Positions 50,810 to 59,078 are shown, numbered from the stretch's first letter. The stretch is 64,000 nucleotides of DNA from Streptomyces iconiensis (GCF_028657195.3 NZ_JANCPR020000042.1:1-64000), one strand, 5' to 3'. Notes: generated from the sequence alone by a model not told the origin. Numbers and translations are program-made.

Positions 50810-52240
50810 TCAGCCGAGCAGCGCCCGAAGCGCCGCCACATCGACCTTCCCCGGCCCCCGCGTCGGGAACTCCCGTACGACATGCACCGTGTTGGGCCAC
50901 TCGTACTCCGCCAGATGCGCCACGATCCGCGCCCGCCACTCCTCCGGCAGCCCACCCCCGGGGTCCTCGACGACGAAGTGCAGCGAGTGGCCGCGCCGTT
51001 CGTCCTCCACGGCGACGACCTTGACACCGCGCCCGCACGCCTCCGCCTTGCGCTCCAGCCGCTCGGGATACAGCGTGAACCCCATACGGTCGACCGCGCG
51101 GTCCCGCCCCAGCACCGTCAGCCTGCCCCCGGCATCCAGCAGACCCAGGTCACCCGTCGCGTACCACTCCCCCGCCGGCGCCGGATCGAGCGTGCCGTCA
51201 GGCAGGAGGTACCCCTCCATCAGATCCGGCGAGCTGACCTCGACATGCCCGCTCTCCCCCGGGACGGCCTCCGCTCCGTCCCGGACGACGCGCACCCGGA
51301 CACCGGGCAGCGGACGCCCGCAGTGCACCGGGTCGCCGGGCGTGGCCAGCGCGATGTTGCCCAGCTCCGTCATCCCGTAGCCGTCGAGCAGCGGCCTGCC
51401 CAGCGTCTCCTCGAACTCGCGCGCGAGCGGCGCTGCCAGCGGCGCACCGCCCACGCCCCAGATCCGCACGTTCGCGAGAGGCCCGCGCAGCGCGGGGCGG
51501 CGGCGCAGCACCCCGAGCAGCGTGTGGTACGTCACGGGCGCCGCGTCCACGGCCGTCGCCCCGTACTCGGCCGCCTGCTCCACCGCGGTACCGATGTGCT
51601 GATACGGGGTCACCAGGAGCGTGCAGCCCGCCATCCACCACAGCAGGACGACGGACAGCCCGTACTGGTGCGAGAAGGGCAGCAGCGGCGCGAGTACGTC
51701 GTCGGGGCCGTAGCCCATCGCCTCGATCGTGCGCAGCGTGTTGCCGCGCACGGCCCGGCCCGACCTGACGACTCCCTTGGGGCGCCCGGTCGTTCCCGAG
51801 GACCAGAGGATCACGGCGTCGTCGCGCGCGAACCACTCCGAGAGGTCGAGCTGAGCGTCGGCCCCGGCGCCCCGTGCCGCTCCCGCACCGGCCCCGGCGT
51901 CGGTGGTGGGCAGCGCGCGGTAGTCGACGGTCTTGACGCCGGGCAGATCCGCCACCGCACCACTGGTCAGCAGCCAGCCCGCACCTGCCTGGCGCGCGGA
52001 CAGCTCCAGGTCGGCGGGGACGGTCTGGCGGTGGTCGACGGGCACGAGCGAGGTGCCCAGGCGCATCAGCGCCAGAAGGGTGACGAGGTAGGGCGCCGAG
52101 TTGTCGCCCTGGATCAGCACCCGGTCCGAGGAGCGGACGCCGAGGCCGTGCAGCGCGTCGGCCGTGCTCAGTACGCGGTGCGTGATGCCGACGGCGCCGG
52201 GCGCCTCCGCCGGGTCGAGGAGTCTTCCTGAACGGGTCAT
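50810..52240 (-). CDS. AMP-dependent acyl-CoA/ACP synthetase (ligase)
   Basis: A 476-residue ANL-superfamily adenylating enzyme, about 50-60 residues shorter than common acyl-CoA synthetases. P-loop WSSGTTGRPKG, YGMTELGN (A5), YATGDLG (A7) and the C-terminal catalytic Lys in RGPGKVDVAAL are all intact. Residues 125-145 hold an Ala/Gly insertion. It would activate a carboxylic acid starter (for example a guanidino or amino acid-derived acid, or a fatty acid) for transfer to the ACP. ATG at 52240 has GGGGGA upstream. It is divergent from the FabG-type gene, sharing a promoter region. Confidence 0.87.
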   Translation of the reverse strand: MTRSGRLLDPAEAPGAVGITHRVLSTADALHGLGVRSSDRVLIQGDNSAPYLVTLLALMRLGTSLVPVDHRQTVPADLELSARQAGAGWLLTSGAVADLPGVKTVDYRALPTTDAGAGAGAARGAGADAQLDLSEWFARDDAVILWSSGTTGRPKGVVRSGRAVRGNTLRTIEAMGYGPDDVLAPLLPFSHQYGLSVVLLWWMAGCTLLVTPYQHIGTAVEQAAEYGATAVDAAPVTYHTLLGVLRRRPALRGPLANVRIWGVGGAPLAAPLAREFEETLGRPLLDGYGMTELGNIALATPGDPVHCGRPLPGVRVRVVRDGAEAVPGESGHVEVSSPDLMEGYLLPDGTLDPAPAGEWYATGDLGLLDAGGRLTVLGRDRAVDRMGFTLYPERLERKAEACGRGVKVVAVEDERRGHSLHFVVEDPGGGLPEEWRARIVAHLAEYEWPNTVHVVREFPTRGPGKVDVAALRALLG

Positions 52241-52260
52241 GGGGATCCCCCTAGCAAGGA

Positions 52261-52284
52261 GTCAACTTTAGTCAAGTCTAGTAT
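52261..52284. promoter_or_regulatory. Divergent promoter with paired GTCAA units and -10 TAGTAT (box D)
   Basis: GTCAA at 52261 and 52271 (10-base spacing) read TTGAC on the minus strand, where TTGACT and TAGGGG (16-base spacer) suit the ligase gene. On the plus strand TAGTAT at 52279-52284 is 10 bases before the FabG-type ATG, so that mRNA is probably leaderless. Confidence 0.45.
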
Positions 52285-52293
52285 CGTTCAGTC

Positions 52294-53010
52294 ATGACCC
52301 CGGCACGAACCGCTCTTGTCACAGGTGGAAATCGAGGCATAGGCAGGGCGATAGCCCAGTCACTCGCCGACTCAGGCCACCAAGTAGCAGTCACATACCG
52401 TGACTCGCCCCCGAAGGACGCCACCGGCCTCCACCCCGTGCGGTGCGACGTCACCTCGGCCGCCGACATCGACGACGCCTTCCGCAGGACCGAGGAGGAA
52501 CTCGGAACCGTCGAGATCCTGGTCGCCTCGGCGGGAATCGTGCACGACCGGCCCCTCATCGGCATGACCGAGGACCAGTTCACCGCCGTCCTCGACACCA
52601 ACCTCACCGGCGCCTACCGCTGCGCCGCCCGCGCCGCACCCCGCATGCTGCGCGGACGCTGGGGCCGCATCCTGTTCGTCGGCTCCGTCACGGGCCTGAC
52701 AGGCAACGCGGGACAGGCCAACTACGCGGCCAGCAAGGCGGGCCTTGTCGGCATGGCCCGCTCACTCGCCCGGGAGTTCGGCCGCCGCGGCGTCACCGTC
52801 AACACCCTGGCACCCGGCCTCATCGACACCGACATGACCGCCGACCTCAGCCCCCGGCACCGCGAGGAACTCACCGCCGCACTCCCCGTCCCCCGCATCG
52901 GAACCTGCGACGACCTCACCGCAGCCGCCCTCCTGCTCACGGGCGAGTCCGCCGGCTACATCACCGGCGCCGTCCTCCCCGTCGACGGCGGCCTCAGCAT
53001 GGGCGCCTGA
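52294..53010 (+). CDS. FabG-type 3-oxoacyl-ACP reductase
   Basis: A 238-residue SDR. It shows TGGNRGIGRAIAQSLADSG (cofactor loop), SAGIVHDRPL (NAG variant with S), VGSVTGLTGNAGQANYAASKAG (catalytic Ser, Tyr-x3-Lys) and GLIDTDM. It reduces 3-ketoacyl-ACP with NADPH. Together with the cluster KS, AT, ACP and enoyl reductase it makes a fatty-acid-like cycle that lacks only a dehydratase, perhaps supplied by primary metabolism. No Shine-Dalgarno precedes ATG 52294; a leaderless start is likely. It is the right-hand border gene of the cluster. Confidence 0.9.
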   Translation: MTPARTALVTGGNRGIGRAIAQSLADSGHQVAVTYRDSPPKDATGLHPVRCDVTSAADIDDAFRRTEEELGTVEILVASAGIVHDRPLIGMTEDQFTAVLDTNLTGAYRCAARAAPRMLRGRWGRILFVGSVTGLTGNAGQANYAASKAGLVGMARSLAREFGRRGVTVNTLAPGLIDTDMTADLSPRHREELTAALPVPRIGTCDDLTAAALLLTGESAGYITGAVLPVDGGLSMGA

Positions 53011-53027
53011 ACCCCGGGCCCCAGACC

Positions 53028-53048
53028 CACGGAATCCCTCATTCCGTG
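53028..53048 (+). terminator. Hairpin after the FabG-type gene
   Basis: A perfect 8-base stem CACGGAAT/ATTCCGTG with a 5-base loop begins 18 bases after the stop codon. A second short stem (TGCGGG/CCCGCA, about 53061-53078) follows. These likely end the cluster's last transcript. Confidence 0.6.
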
Positions 53049-53163
53049 CCACTTGCCCATGCGGGCTCCTCCCCGCAGGGAAACGAGGGTTCGCCCACCC
53101 GATCTGCTGAACGAACAGGACTTCCCCCACACCGGTACGGACCCGCCCCGAAGACTCGCCCCC

Positions 53164-54015
53164 ATGAGCGAAACCTACGAACACCTACGCGCCCAGGCCG
53201 TGGCCCTCCGCCGCGAGGGCCTCAGCCGCCGCCAGATCCGCGACCGCCTCGGAGTCCGCAACAACGACCTCCTCAACCGCCTCGTCACCGGCGAGCCGGC
53301 CCCCGCCTGGACCCGCCGCCCCAACGCCAAGGACGACCAGCGCGCCCGAGCCCGCGAACTGCGCCGCGCGGGCATGACCTACGACCAGATCGAACTGGAA
53401 CTCGGCGTCTCCAAGAGCTCGATCTCCCTCTGGGTCCGCGACCTCCCGAAACCCGCGCCCCGCACCCCCGAGGAAGCCTCCGCCATCGCCCGCCGCGGCT
53501 GGGAGCGCACGCTCGAACTCCGCGACGAGCAACGCCACCGCACGAGGTCCGCAGCGACCGCCGAGATCGGCACCGTCAGCGACCGCGAGCTGTTCCTGAT
53601 CGGGGTGGGGCTGTACTGGGCTGAGGGGACCAAGAGCAAGCCGTATCGGCGCTCCGAGAACGTCAGCTTCGTCAACAGCGACCCGGACATGATCAGGCTC
53701 CATCTCGCCTGGCTGGACCTGCTGGAGGTGGAGAGCAAACGCCGGCGCTTCCACGTCATGATCCACGAGTCCGCTGACGTGGAAGCTGCCGAGAACTACT
53801 GGGCAGACCTCGCCGGGGTGCCGAGGAGTGCCCTGATGAAGACGGTCCTGAAGAAGCACAACCCCAAGACCGCCCGCAAGAATGTAGGAGACGACTACCG
53901 TGGCTGCCTGACCGTCCGCGTCCTGCAAGGCGCCGAGCTTTACCGTCGCATCGAGGGCTGGTGGTACGGCATAGTATGTGGTGCCCGATCAGCCGAAGAG
54001 GCAAATCGGACGTAA
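53164..54015 (+). CDS. HTH plus LAGLIDADG-like protein next to tRNA-Gln
   Basis: A 283-residue protein. Two HTH-like segments open it: REGLSRRQIRDRLGVRNNDLLNRL (20-45) and RRAGMTYDQIELELGVSKSSISLWVRDLP (70-98). The C-terminal part (145-270) has GLYWAEGTK, FVNSDPDMIRLHLAWLDLL and WWYGI, the pattern of LAGLIDADG homing-endonuclease/WhiA-like domains. Such proteins occur in many actinobacteria beside tRNA genes; whether they cut or merely bind DNA is unclear. ATG at 53164 is taken as the start since the residues before it lack homology-like character. The stop lies 6 bases before the tRNA. Confidence 0.65.
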   Translation: MSETYEHLRAQAVALRREGLSRRQIRDRLGVRNNDLLNRLVTGEPAPAWTRRPNAKDDQRARARELRRAGMTYDQIELELGVSKSSISLWVRDLPKPAPRTPEEASAIARRGWERTLELRDEQRHRTRSAATAEIGTVSDRELFLIGVGLYWAEGTKSKPYRRSENVSFVNSDPDMIRLHLAWLDLLEVESKRRRFHVMIHESADVEAAENYWADLAGVPRSALMKTVLKKHNPKTARKNVGDDYRGCLTVRVLQGAELYRRIEGWWYGIVCGARSAEEANRT

Positions 54016-54021
54016 GGGTAA

Positions 54022-54092
54022 TCCCGGGTCGACTAAGGGCAAGTCAGCGGTTTTTGGTGCCGTCGATGGGGGTTCGAATCCCTCCCCGGGAG
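54022..54092 (+). tRNA. tRNA-Gln (anticodon TTG)
   Basis: A 71-nt cloverleaf without encoded CCA. Acceptor stem TCCCGGG/CCCGGGA, discriminator G, D-stem GACT/AGTC with a small 7-base loop, anticodon stem GCGGT/GCCGT with loop TTTTGGT (anticodon TTG), 4-base variable region and T-arm GGGGG-TTCGAAT-CCCTC. All stems pair with only G-U wobbles. A strong hairpin at 54117 ends transcription before glmU. Confidence 0.87.
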
Positions 54093-54116
54093 CTCACAGC
54101 ACTCAGAACCTCAATT

Positions 54117-54145
54117 CGGGTCCTGACCGCGCAGGTCAGGACCCG
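54117..54145 (+). terminator. Terminator hairpin after tRNA-Gln
   Basis: Perfect 12-base stem CGGGTCCTGACC/GGTCAGGACCCG with a 5-base loop, 25 bases after the tRNA 3' end and 74 bases before glmU. Confidence 0.82.
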
Positions 54146-54218
54146 CGCTCATGTCCGGGCGAAAACCCCCCGGTATTCTGCGAGCAGCACCCCACCCCCG
54201 AAGCCGAAGGGCACCCCC

Positions 54219-55718
54219 GTGAGCGCCAATCGCCCGGCAGCCGTCGTCGTTCTCGCAGCGGGTGAGGGCACCCGCATGAAGTCGGCGACACCGAAGGTCC
54301 TGCACGAGATCTGCGGCCGATCCTTGGTCGGTCACGTCGTGAACGCCGCGCGGGCCGTCGATCCCGAGCATCTGGTCGTGGTCGTCGGGCACGCGCGGGA
54401 GAAGGTCACCGCGCATCTCGCGGAGAGCGCGGGCGAGGCCCGTACCGCGATCCAGTACGAACAGAACGGGACGGGGCACGCCGTCCGCATGGGCCTGGAG
54501 GAGCTGTCGGGGAGCGGGGTCGCGCTCGACGGCACCGTCCTGGTGACGTGCGGTGACACCCCGCTGCTGACGGGCGGCACGCTCCAGCGGCTGGCCGAGA
54601 CGCATGTGGCGGATGGCAACGCCGTGACGGTGCTGACGGCCGAGGTGCCCGACGCGACGGGTTACGGGCGGATCGTGCGTGCGCGTGCCGACGGCGGCGC
54701 GGTGACGGGGATCGTCGAGCACAAGGACGCGAGCGAGGCGCAGCGTGCGATCCGGGAGATCAACTCGGGGGTGTTCGCGTTCGACGCGCGACTGCTGACG
54801 GAGGCGCTGGGCAAGGTCCGTACGGACAACAGCCAGGGCGAGGAGTATCTGACGGACGTGCTCGGCATTCTGCGGGAGGCGGGGCATCGGGTGGGTGCTT
54901 CGGTCGCGGCGGATCACCGGGAGATCGCGGGGATCAACAACCGGGTGCAGTTGTCCGAGGCGCGCGGGATGCTCAACGCGAGGCTGGTGGAGGACGCGAT
55001 GCTCGCGGGTGTCACCGTCGTGGATCCGGCGACGACGTGGTTCGACGTGGGTGTGACGTATGAGCCGGATGCGATGGTGCATCCCAACTCGCAGTTGCTG
55101 GGCGCCACTCATCTCGCCGGCGGTTGTGAGGTGGGCCCGAATTCGCGGCTCACGGACACCCGGGTCGGTGAGGGTGCGGCGGTGAGCAACAGCGTCACGA
55201 AGGGTGTGGAGATCGGTGCGGGTGCCTCTGTCGGTCCGTACACGTATCTGCGTCCGGGTACGCGGCTGGGCGCCGGGGTGAAGGCGGGCAGCTTCGTGGA
55301 GATGAAGAACTCGGAGATCGGTGAGGGGACGAAGGTTCCGCATCTGTCGTATGTGGGTGATGCGGAGATCGGTGAGCACAGCAACATCGGTGCGGCCAGT
55401 GTTTTCGTCAACTACGACGGTGAGGCCAAGCACCGCACGACGGTGGGGTCCCACTGCCGTACGGGTGCGGACAACATGTTTGTGGCGCCTGTCACGGTCG
55501 GTGACGGTGCTTATACGGCTGCCGGTTCTGTGATCACGAAGGATGTGCCGCCTGGTTCGCTCGCGGTGGCGCGTGGCCAGCAGCGGAACATCGCGGGCTG
55601 GGTGGCGAGGAAGCGTCCGGGCAGTGCGGCGGCGCAGGCAGCGCAGGCGGCGGAGGCCACTGAGGGTGAGGGCGGGGAGTCCGGAACGCCCGGTGGGGCG
55701 GCACCGGGGAACGGTTGA
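54219..55718 (+). CDS. glmU: Bifunctional GlmU: GlcN-1-P acetyltransferase / GlcNAc-1-P uridyltransferase
   Basis: A 499-residue enzyme that makes UDP-GlcNAc for peptidoglycan. The N-terminal uridyltransferase has LAAGEGTRMKSATPKVL, QNGTGHAV and TGYGRIV; the C-terminal part is a left-handed beta-helix of hexapeptide repeats (residues ~270-465), with YDGEAKHRT in the acetyltransferase site. A 35-residue Ala/Glu/Gly tail is extra. GTG at 54219 fits; the frame upstream runs through the tRNA and is non-coding. The next gene, prs, is 131 bases downstream. Confidence 0.95.
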   Translation: MSANRPAAVVVLAAGEGTRMKSATPKVLHEICGRSLVGHVVNAARAVDPEHLVVVVGHAREKVTAHLAESAGEARTAIQYEQNGTGHAVRMGLEELSGSGVALDGTVLVTCGDTPLLTGGTLQRLAETHVADGNAVTVLTAEVPDATGYGRIVRARADGGAVTGIVEHKDASEAQRAIREINSGVFAFDARLLTEALGKVRTDNSQGEEYLTDVLGILREAGHRVGASVAADHREIAGINNRVQLSEARGMLNARLVEDAMLAGVTVVDPATTWFDVGVTYEPDAMVHPNSQLLGATHLAGGCEVGPNSRLTDTRVGEGAAVSNSVTKGVEIGAGASVGPYTYLRPGTRLGAGVKAGSFVEMKNSEIGEGTKVPHLSYVGDAEIGEHSNIGAASVFVNYDGEAKHRTTVGSHCRTGADNMFVAPVTVGDGAYTAAGSVITKDVPPGSLAVARGQQRNIAGWVARKRPGSAAAQAAQAAEATEGEGGESGTPGGAAPGNG

Positions 55719-55849
55719 CCGGGTACACGGTCGTATGAGACCAGGCGTACGGTTGGGGTGAGCCGGACTGGCCACCAGGCCGAAACCCGACGAGCCGCTG
55801 AGCCGCCGACGAGCCGCTGTGCGGCGCACCACACAGGGAGACAACAGCA

Positions 55850-56827
55850 GTGACCGGGATCAAGACGACCGGCGAGAAGAAGCTCATGCTCTTCTCCGGC
55901 CGCGCCCACCCCGAACTCGCCGAAGAGGTCGCGAAGCAGCTCGGTATCGGCGTGGTCCCGACCAAGGCTTTCGACTTCGCCAACGGCGAGATCTACGTCC
56001 GTTTCCAGGAGTCGGCGCGGGGCGCTGACTGCTTTTTGATGCAGAGCCACACGGCTCCCATCAACAAGTGGGTCATGGAGCAGCTCATCATGATCGATGC
56101 GCTGAAGCGTGCGTCCGCGCGGAGCATCACTGTCATCGTGCCGTTCTACGGTTACGCGCGGCAGGACAAGAAGCATCGGGGCCGTGAACCCATCTCGGCG
56201 CGTTTGGTGGCGGATCTGTTCCAGACGGCGGGTGCTGACCGCATCCTGACCGTGGATCTGCACACGGATCAGATCCAGGGGTTCTTCGACGGCCCTGTGG
56301 ACCATTTGTTCGCGCTGCCGCTGCTGGCGGACTATGTGGGCGCGAAGGTGGACCGGGACAAGCTGACGATCGTGTCTCCTGACGCGGGCCGGGTGCGGGT
56401 GGCGGACCGCTGGGCGGACCGGCTGGGTGCTCCGCTGGCGATCGTGCACAAGCGGCGTGATCCGGATGTGGCGAACCAGGTGACCGTGCATGAGGTCGTC
56501 GGTGTGGTGGAGGGCCGCGTGTGTGTCCTGGTCGACGACATGATCGACACGGGTGGCACGATCTGTGCCGCGGCGGACGCGCTGTTCGCGAACGGTGCCG
56601 AGGACGTCATCGTGACGGCGACGCACGGTGTGCTGTCGGGTCCTGCGGCCGACCGTCTGAAGAATTCGAAGGTGAGCGAGTTCGTGTTCACGAATACGCT
56701 GCCGACTCCGGGTGAGCTGGAGCTGGACAAGATCACGGTGCTGTCGATGGCGCCGACGATCGCCCGCGCGGTGCGTGAGGTGTTCGAGGACGGCTCGGTG
56801 ACCAGCCTGTTCGACGAGCAGGCGTAG
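55850..56827 (+). CDS. prs: Ribose-phosphate pyrophosphokinase (PRPP synthase)
   Basis: A 325-residue class I PRPP synthase supplying PRPP for nucleotide, His and Trp synthesis. Signatures: FSGRAHPELAEEVAKQLG, FANGEIYVRFQES, YGYARQDKKHRGREPIS (ATP/flexible loop), VDLHTDQIQGFFDGPVDHL (metal-binding DLH), and VLVDDMIDTGGTI (PRPP-binding loop). GTG at 55850 with AGGGAG upstream. It forms a conserved block with glmU and rplY. Confidence 0.95.
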   Translation: MTGIKTTGEKKLMLFSGRAHPELAEEVAKQLGIGVVPTKAFDFANGEIYVRFQESARGADCFLMQSHTAPINKWVMEQLIMIDALKRASARSITVIVPFYGYARQDKKHRGREPISARLVADLFQTAGADRILTVDLHTDQIQGFFDGPVDHLFALPLLADYVGAKVDRDKLTIVSPDAGRVRVADRWADRLGAPLAIVHKRRDPDVANQVTVHEVVGVVEGRVCVLVDDMIDTGGTICAAADALFANGAEDVIVTATHGVLSGPAADRLKNSKVSEFVFTNTLPTPGELELDKITVLSMAPTIARAVREVFEDGSVTSLFDEQA

Positions 56828-57043
56828 GTACGGCGTACGGCGGCGTGGTGCGATCGGCACGCTGATCGATTTCCGACCGGCCTCTCTTGACGAGTAGACT
56901 CTGCGAGTCGCTCGGCGAGGGAGGCCGGAGCCGTTTTCAGGCTCGGGGGTTCCGTTATCGACGCGCGCTCTCCGTAGCAGGTCCGTCGGGACCGAGTGGC
57001 ATCGCATGTTTCTGTTCCGCTTTCGTCTACGAGGAGCGCCGTC

Positions 57044-57643
57044 ATGGCTGAAGTCAACGTTTCCGCCACTATCCGTACCGAGTTCGGCAAGGGCGCTTCG
57101 CGCCGTCTGCGCGCGGTGGAGAAGGTTCCGGCGGTCATCTACGGCCACGGTGCCGAGCCCGTCCATGTCGTGCTTCCGAGCTACGACATGATGATGGCGC
57201 TGAAGAACTCGAACGTTCTGATCAACCTGGATGTCGAGGGCAAGCGCGAGCTGGTCATCCCGAAGGCCGTGCAGCGTGAGGCGATCCGTGGCTTCCTGGT
57301 CCACATCGACCTGCTGACGGTGATCAAGGGCGAGAAGGTCAACGTGGATGTGCCGATCCACGTCGACGGCGAGCTGGGCCCTGGCCAGCACCTGGTGGAG
57401 CACGTGTACAACGCGCTGCCTGTCGAGGCCGAGGCCACGCACATTCCGGAGAGCGTGACCGTTTCGGTCGAGGGTCTGGTCGCGGGCGACCAGATCGCCG
57501 CGAAGGACATCAAGCTGCCCACGGGCACGTCGCTGGCGATCGACGGCGACGAGACGGTCGTCCAGATCCTGTCCGCGCAGGCGGAGGAGCCGGCTGCCGA
57601 GGGTGAGGGCGAGTCGGCCGGTACCGAGGGCGCGGCCGAGTAG
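57044..57643 (+). CDS. rplY: 50S ribosomal protein L25/general stress protein Ctc
   Basis: A 199-residue two-domain (TL5/CTC-type) L25 that binds 5S rRNA. Residues 1-90 contain AEVNVSATIRTEFGKGASRRLR and VPAVIYGHGAEPVHVVLPSYD; the C-terminal domain (90-180) begins VDVPIHVDGELGPGQHLVEHVYNALPVEA. A Glu/Ala tail of ~20 residues follows. ATG at 57044 has GAGGAGCG upstream. The 216-base gap before it (from 56828) contains TTGACG and TAGACT motifs near 56888-56902 and probably its own promoter. Confidence 0.94.
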   Translation: MAEVNVSATIRTEFGKGASRRLRAVEKVPAVIYGHGAEPVHVVLPSYDMMMALKNSNVLINLDVEGKRELVIPKAVQREAIRGFLVHIDLLTVIKGEKVNVDVPIHVDGELGPGQHLVEHVYNALPVEAEATHIPESVTVSVEGLVAGDQIAAKDIKLPTGTSLAIDGDETVVQILSAQAEEPAAEGEGESAGTEGAAE

Positions 57644-57761
57644 GTCCGTACTCCGCAGCGTCCTGCCGTTGCCGGCACGCTGTTTTCGCTGTTCCCGGGC
57701 GCCGGGTGGGTCGTCGTGGCCTGCCTGGCGCCCGGTGTCCGATGAACCGGAGGATTCTGAC

Positions 57762-58355
57762 ATGTCGGCCGGCCAGGATGTGTGGCTCGTCGCGGGGCTC
57801 GGTAACCCGGGTCCCGGTTATGCCGGTAACCGGCACAATGTCGGCTTCATGGTCGCCGACCTTCTCGCGTCGCGTATGGGCGCGAGGTTCAAGACGCACA
57901 AGGCGGCCCGCGCCCAGGTGCTGGAGGGCCGGATCGGGGTTCCGGGTGTCTCAGGTCACCGGGTGGTGCTGGCGAAGCCGATGTCTTTCATGAATGTCTC
58001 GGGCGGCCCGGTGAAGGCCCTGCTGGATTTCTACGGGATTCCCGTGGAGCGCCTGGTGGCCGTGCACGACGAACTGGACATCGACTACGGTGCTCTGCGC
58101 CTGAAGCTGGGTGGTGGCGACAACGGCCACAACGGCCTCAAGTCCCTCACCAGGGCCCTCGGTCCCGACTACCACCGGGTCCGTTTCGGTGTGGGCCGCC
58201 CTCCGGGCCGTATGCAGGTGGCCGATTACGTGCTGAAGGACTTCTCCACGGTGGAGCGCAAGGAGCTCGGCTATCTGGTCGACCGCGCGGCCGATTCCGT
58301 TGAGTCACTTCTGGTGGACGGGCTGGAGCGGACGCAGAGCGCATACAACTCCTAA
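57762..58355 (+). CDS. pth: Peptidyl-tRNA hydrolase
   Basis: A 197-residue Pth that rescues peptidyl-tRNA released early by ribosomes. Motifs: VAGLGNPGPGYAGNRHNVGF (catalytic His in HNVGF), KPMSFMNVSGGPV, VHDELDIDYGALRLKLGGGDNGHNGLKSL and FGVGRPPG. ATG at 57762 has GGAGG 8 bases upstream. It probably forms a transcription unit with rplY. Confidence 0.95.
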   Translation: MSAGQDVWLVAGLGNPGPGYAGNRHNVGFMVADLLASRMGARFKTHKAARAQVLEGRIGVPGVSGHRVVLAKPMSFMNVSGGPVKALLDFYGIPVERLVAVHDELDIDYGALRLKLGGGDNGHNGLKSLTRALGPDYHRVRFGVGRPPGRMQVADYVLKDFSTVERKELGYLVDRAADSVESLLVDGLERTQSAYNS

Positions 58356-58414
58356 GCACACAAGCGGGATTCAGAGGTTGACCGGCTGCCGTTCCGTGGC
58401 CAAGGATCGCCGCC

Positions 58415-58927
58415 ATGTCGCCCAGGACCCGCACAAGTACGAAACGCAGCCGTACGCGCCGCTTGGGCGAGAGCGCGTACGGCGTTCTGCTGCTGGCACG
58501 TACGGGGTTGATGGCGCTGATCGCGCTGGTGCTGGTGGTGGCGGGGGTGTGGACGTCGTGGGGGACGGCGGGGCCCGCGATGACGGGCAAGGAGCGGGGC
58601 ACGGTGACCGTGCGTACGTGCGGTGACGACGAGTGCGAGGGCACGTTCAGACCCGCTGGGCCGTCGGCGCCCGAGAAGGTGCTGCTGGCGAGATCCGTCT
58701 CCGGGGGGAGGGGCGAGACGCTGGATGTCGCGGTGAAGCCCGGTACGGACCACGTCGTGAGGACGGGGCCTGCCGGGATTCTTTATGCCTGGGTGCCGTT
58801 GGGCGGCGCGCTGCTGCTGGCGTCGCTGGTGGTGGCGGGCGGCCTGCGGATGCGGCGTACGGCGGTGGGGATGGGGCTGGCCGGGGTGCTGGTGATGGGC
58901 GGCGCGTGGGCGCTGCTCGCCTTCTGA
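58415..58927 (+). CDS. Conserved membrane protein of unknown function
   Basis: A 170-residue protein: basic N-terminus (1-22), transmembrane helix (25-47), an extracytoplasmic loop of ~70 residues containing a Cys pair (RTCGDDECEG) likely to form a disulfide, and two more helices (110-138 and 145-165). I do not recognise a function. ATG at 58415 is weakly supported by a Shine-Dalgarno (GGATCGCC only). It follows pth by 59 bases and is convergent with ppc; the 151-base gap holds only GC-rich CCTCCCGGGCCC repeats. Confidence 0.6.
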   Translation: MSPRTRTSTKRSRTRRLGESAYGVLLLARTGLMALIALVLVVAGVWTSWGTAGPAMTGKERGTVTVRTCGDDECEGTFRPAGPSAPEKVLLARSVSGGRGETLDVAVKPGTDHVVRTGPAGILYAWVPLGGALLLASLVVAGGLRMRRTAVGMGLAGVLVMGGAWALLAF

Positions 58928-59078
58928 GCGGCGAGCGGCGCCCACGCGTGCCGGAGTGCCGGGGGCCGGGCCCGGGGCTGACCGTGAGCCTCTGGGCCGT
59001 GCGGCCCCGTGACCCCGTGGCCCCGCTGCGGCCTCCCGGGCCCCGCGGCCTCCCGGGCCCTGCGGGTCTGCGCCCTGC

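Noticed and set aside
29025..54092. Integrated mobile element with tRNA attachment site
   Set aside because: No integrase, transposase or second copy of the tRNA 3' end was seen; only the tRNA proximity is suggestive.
53961..54218. Longer GlmU start upstream of GTG 54219
   Set aside because: The frame runs through tRNA-Gln and the terminator, which cannot be coding for GlmU.
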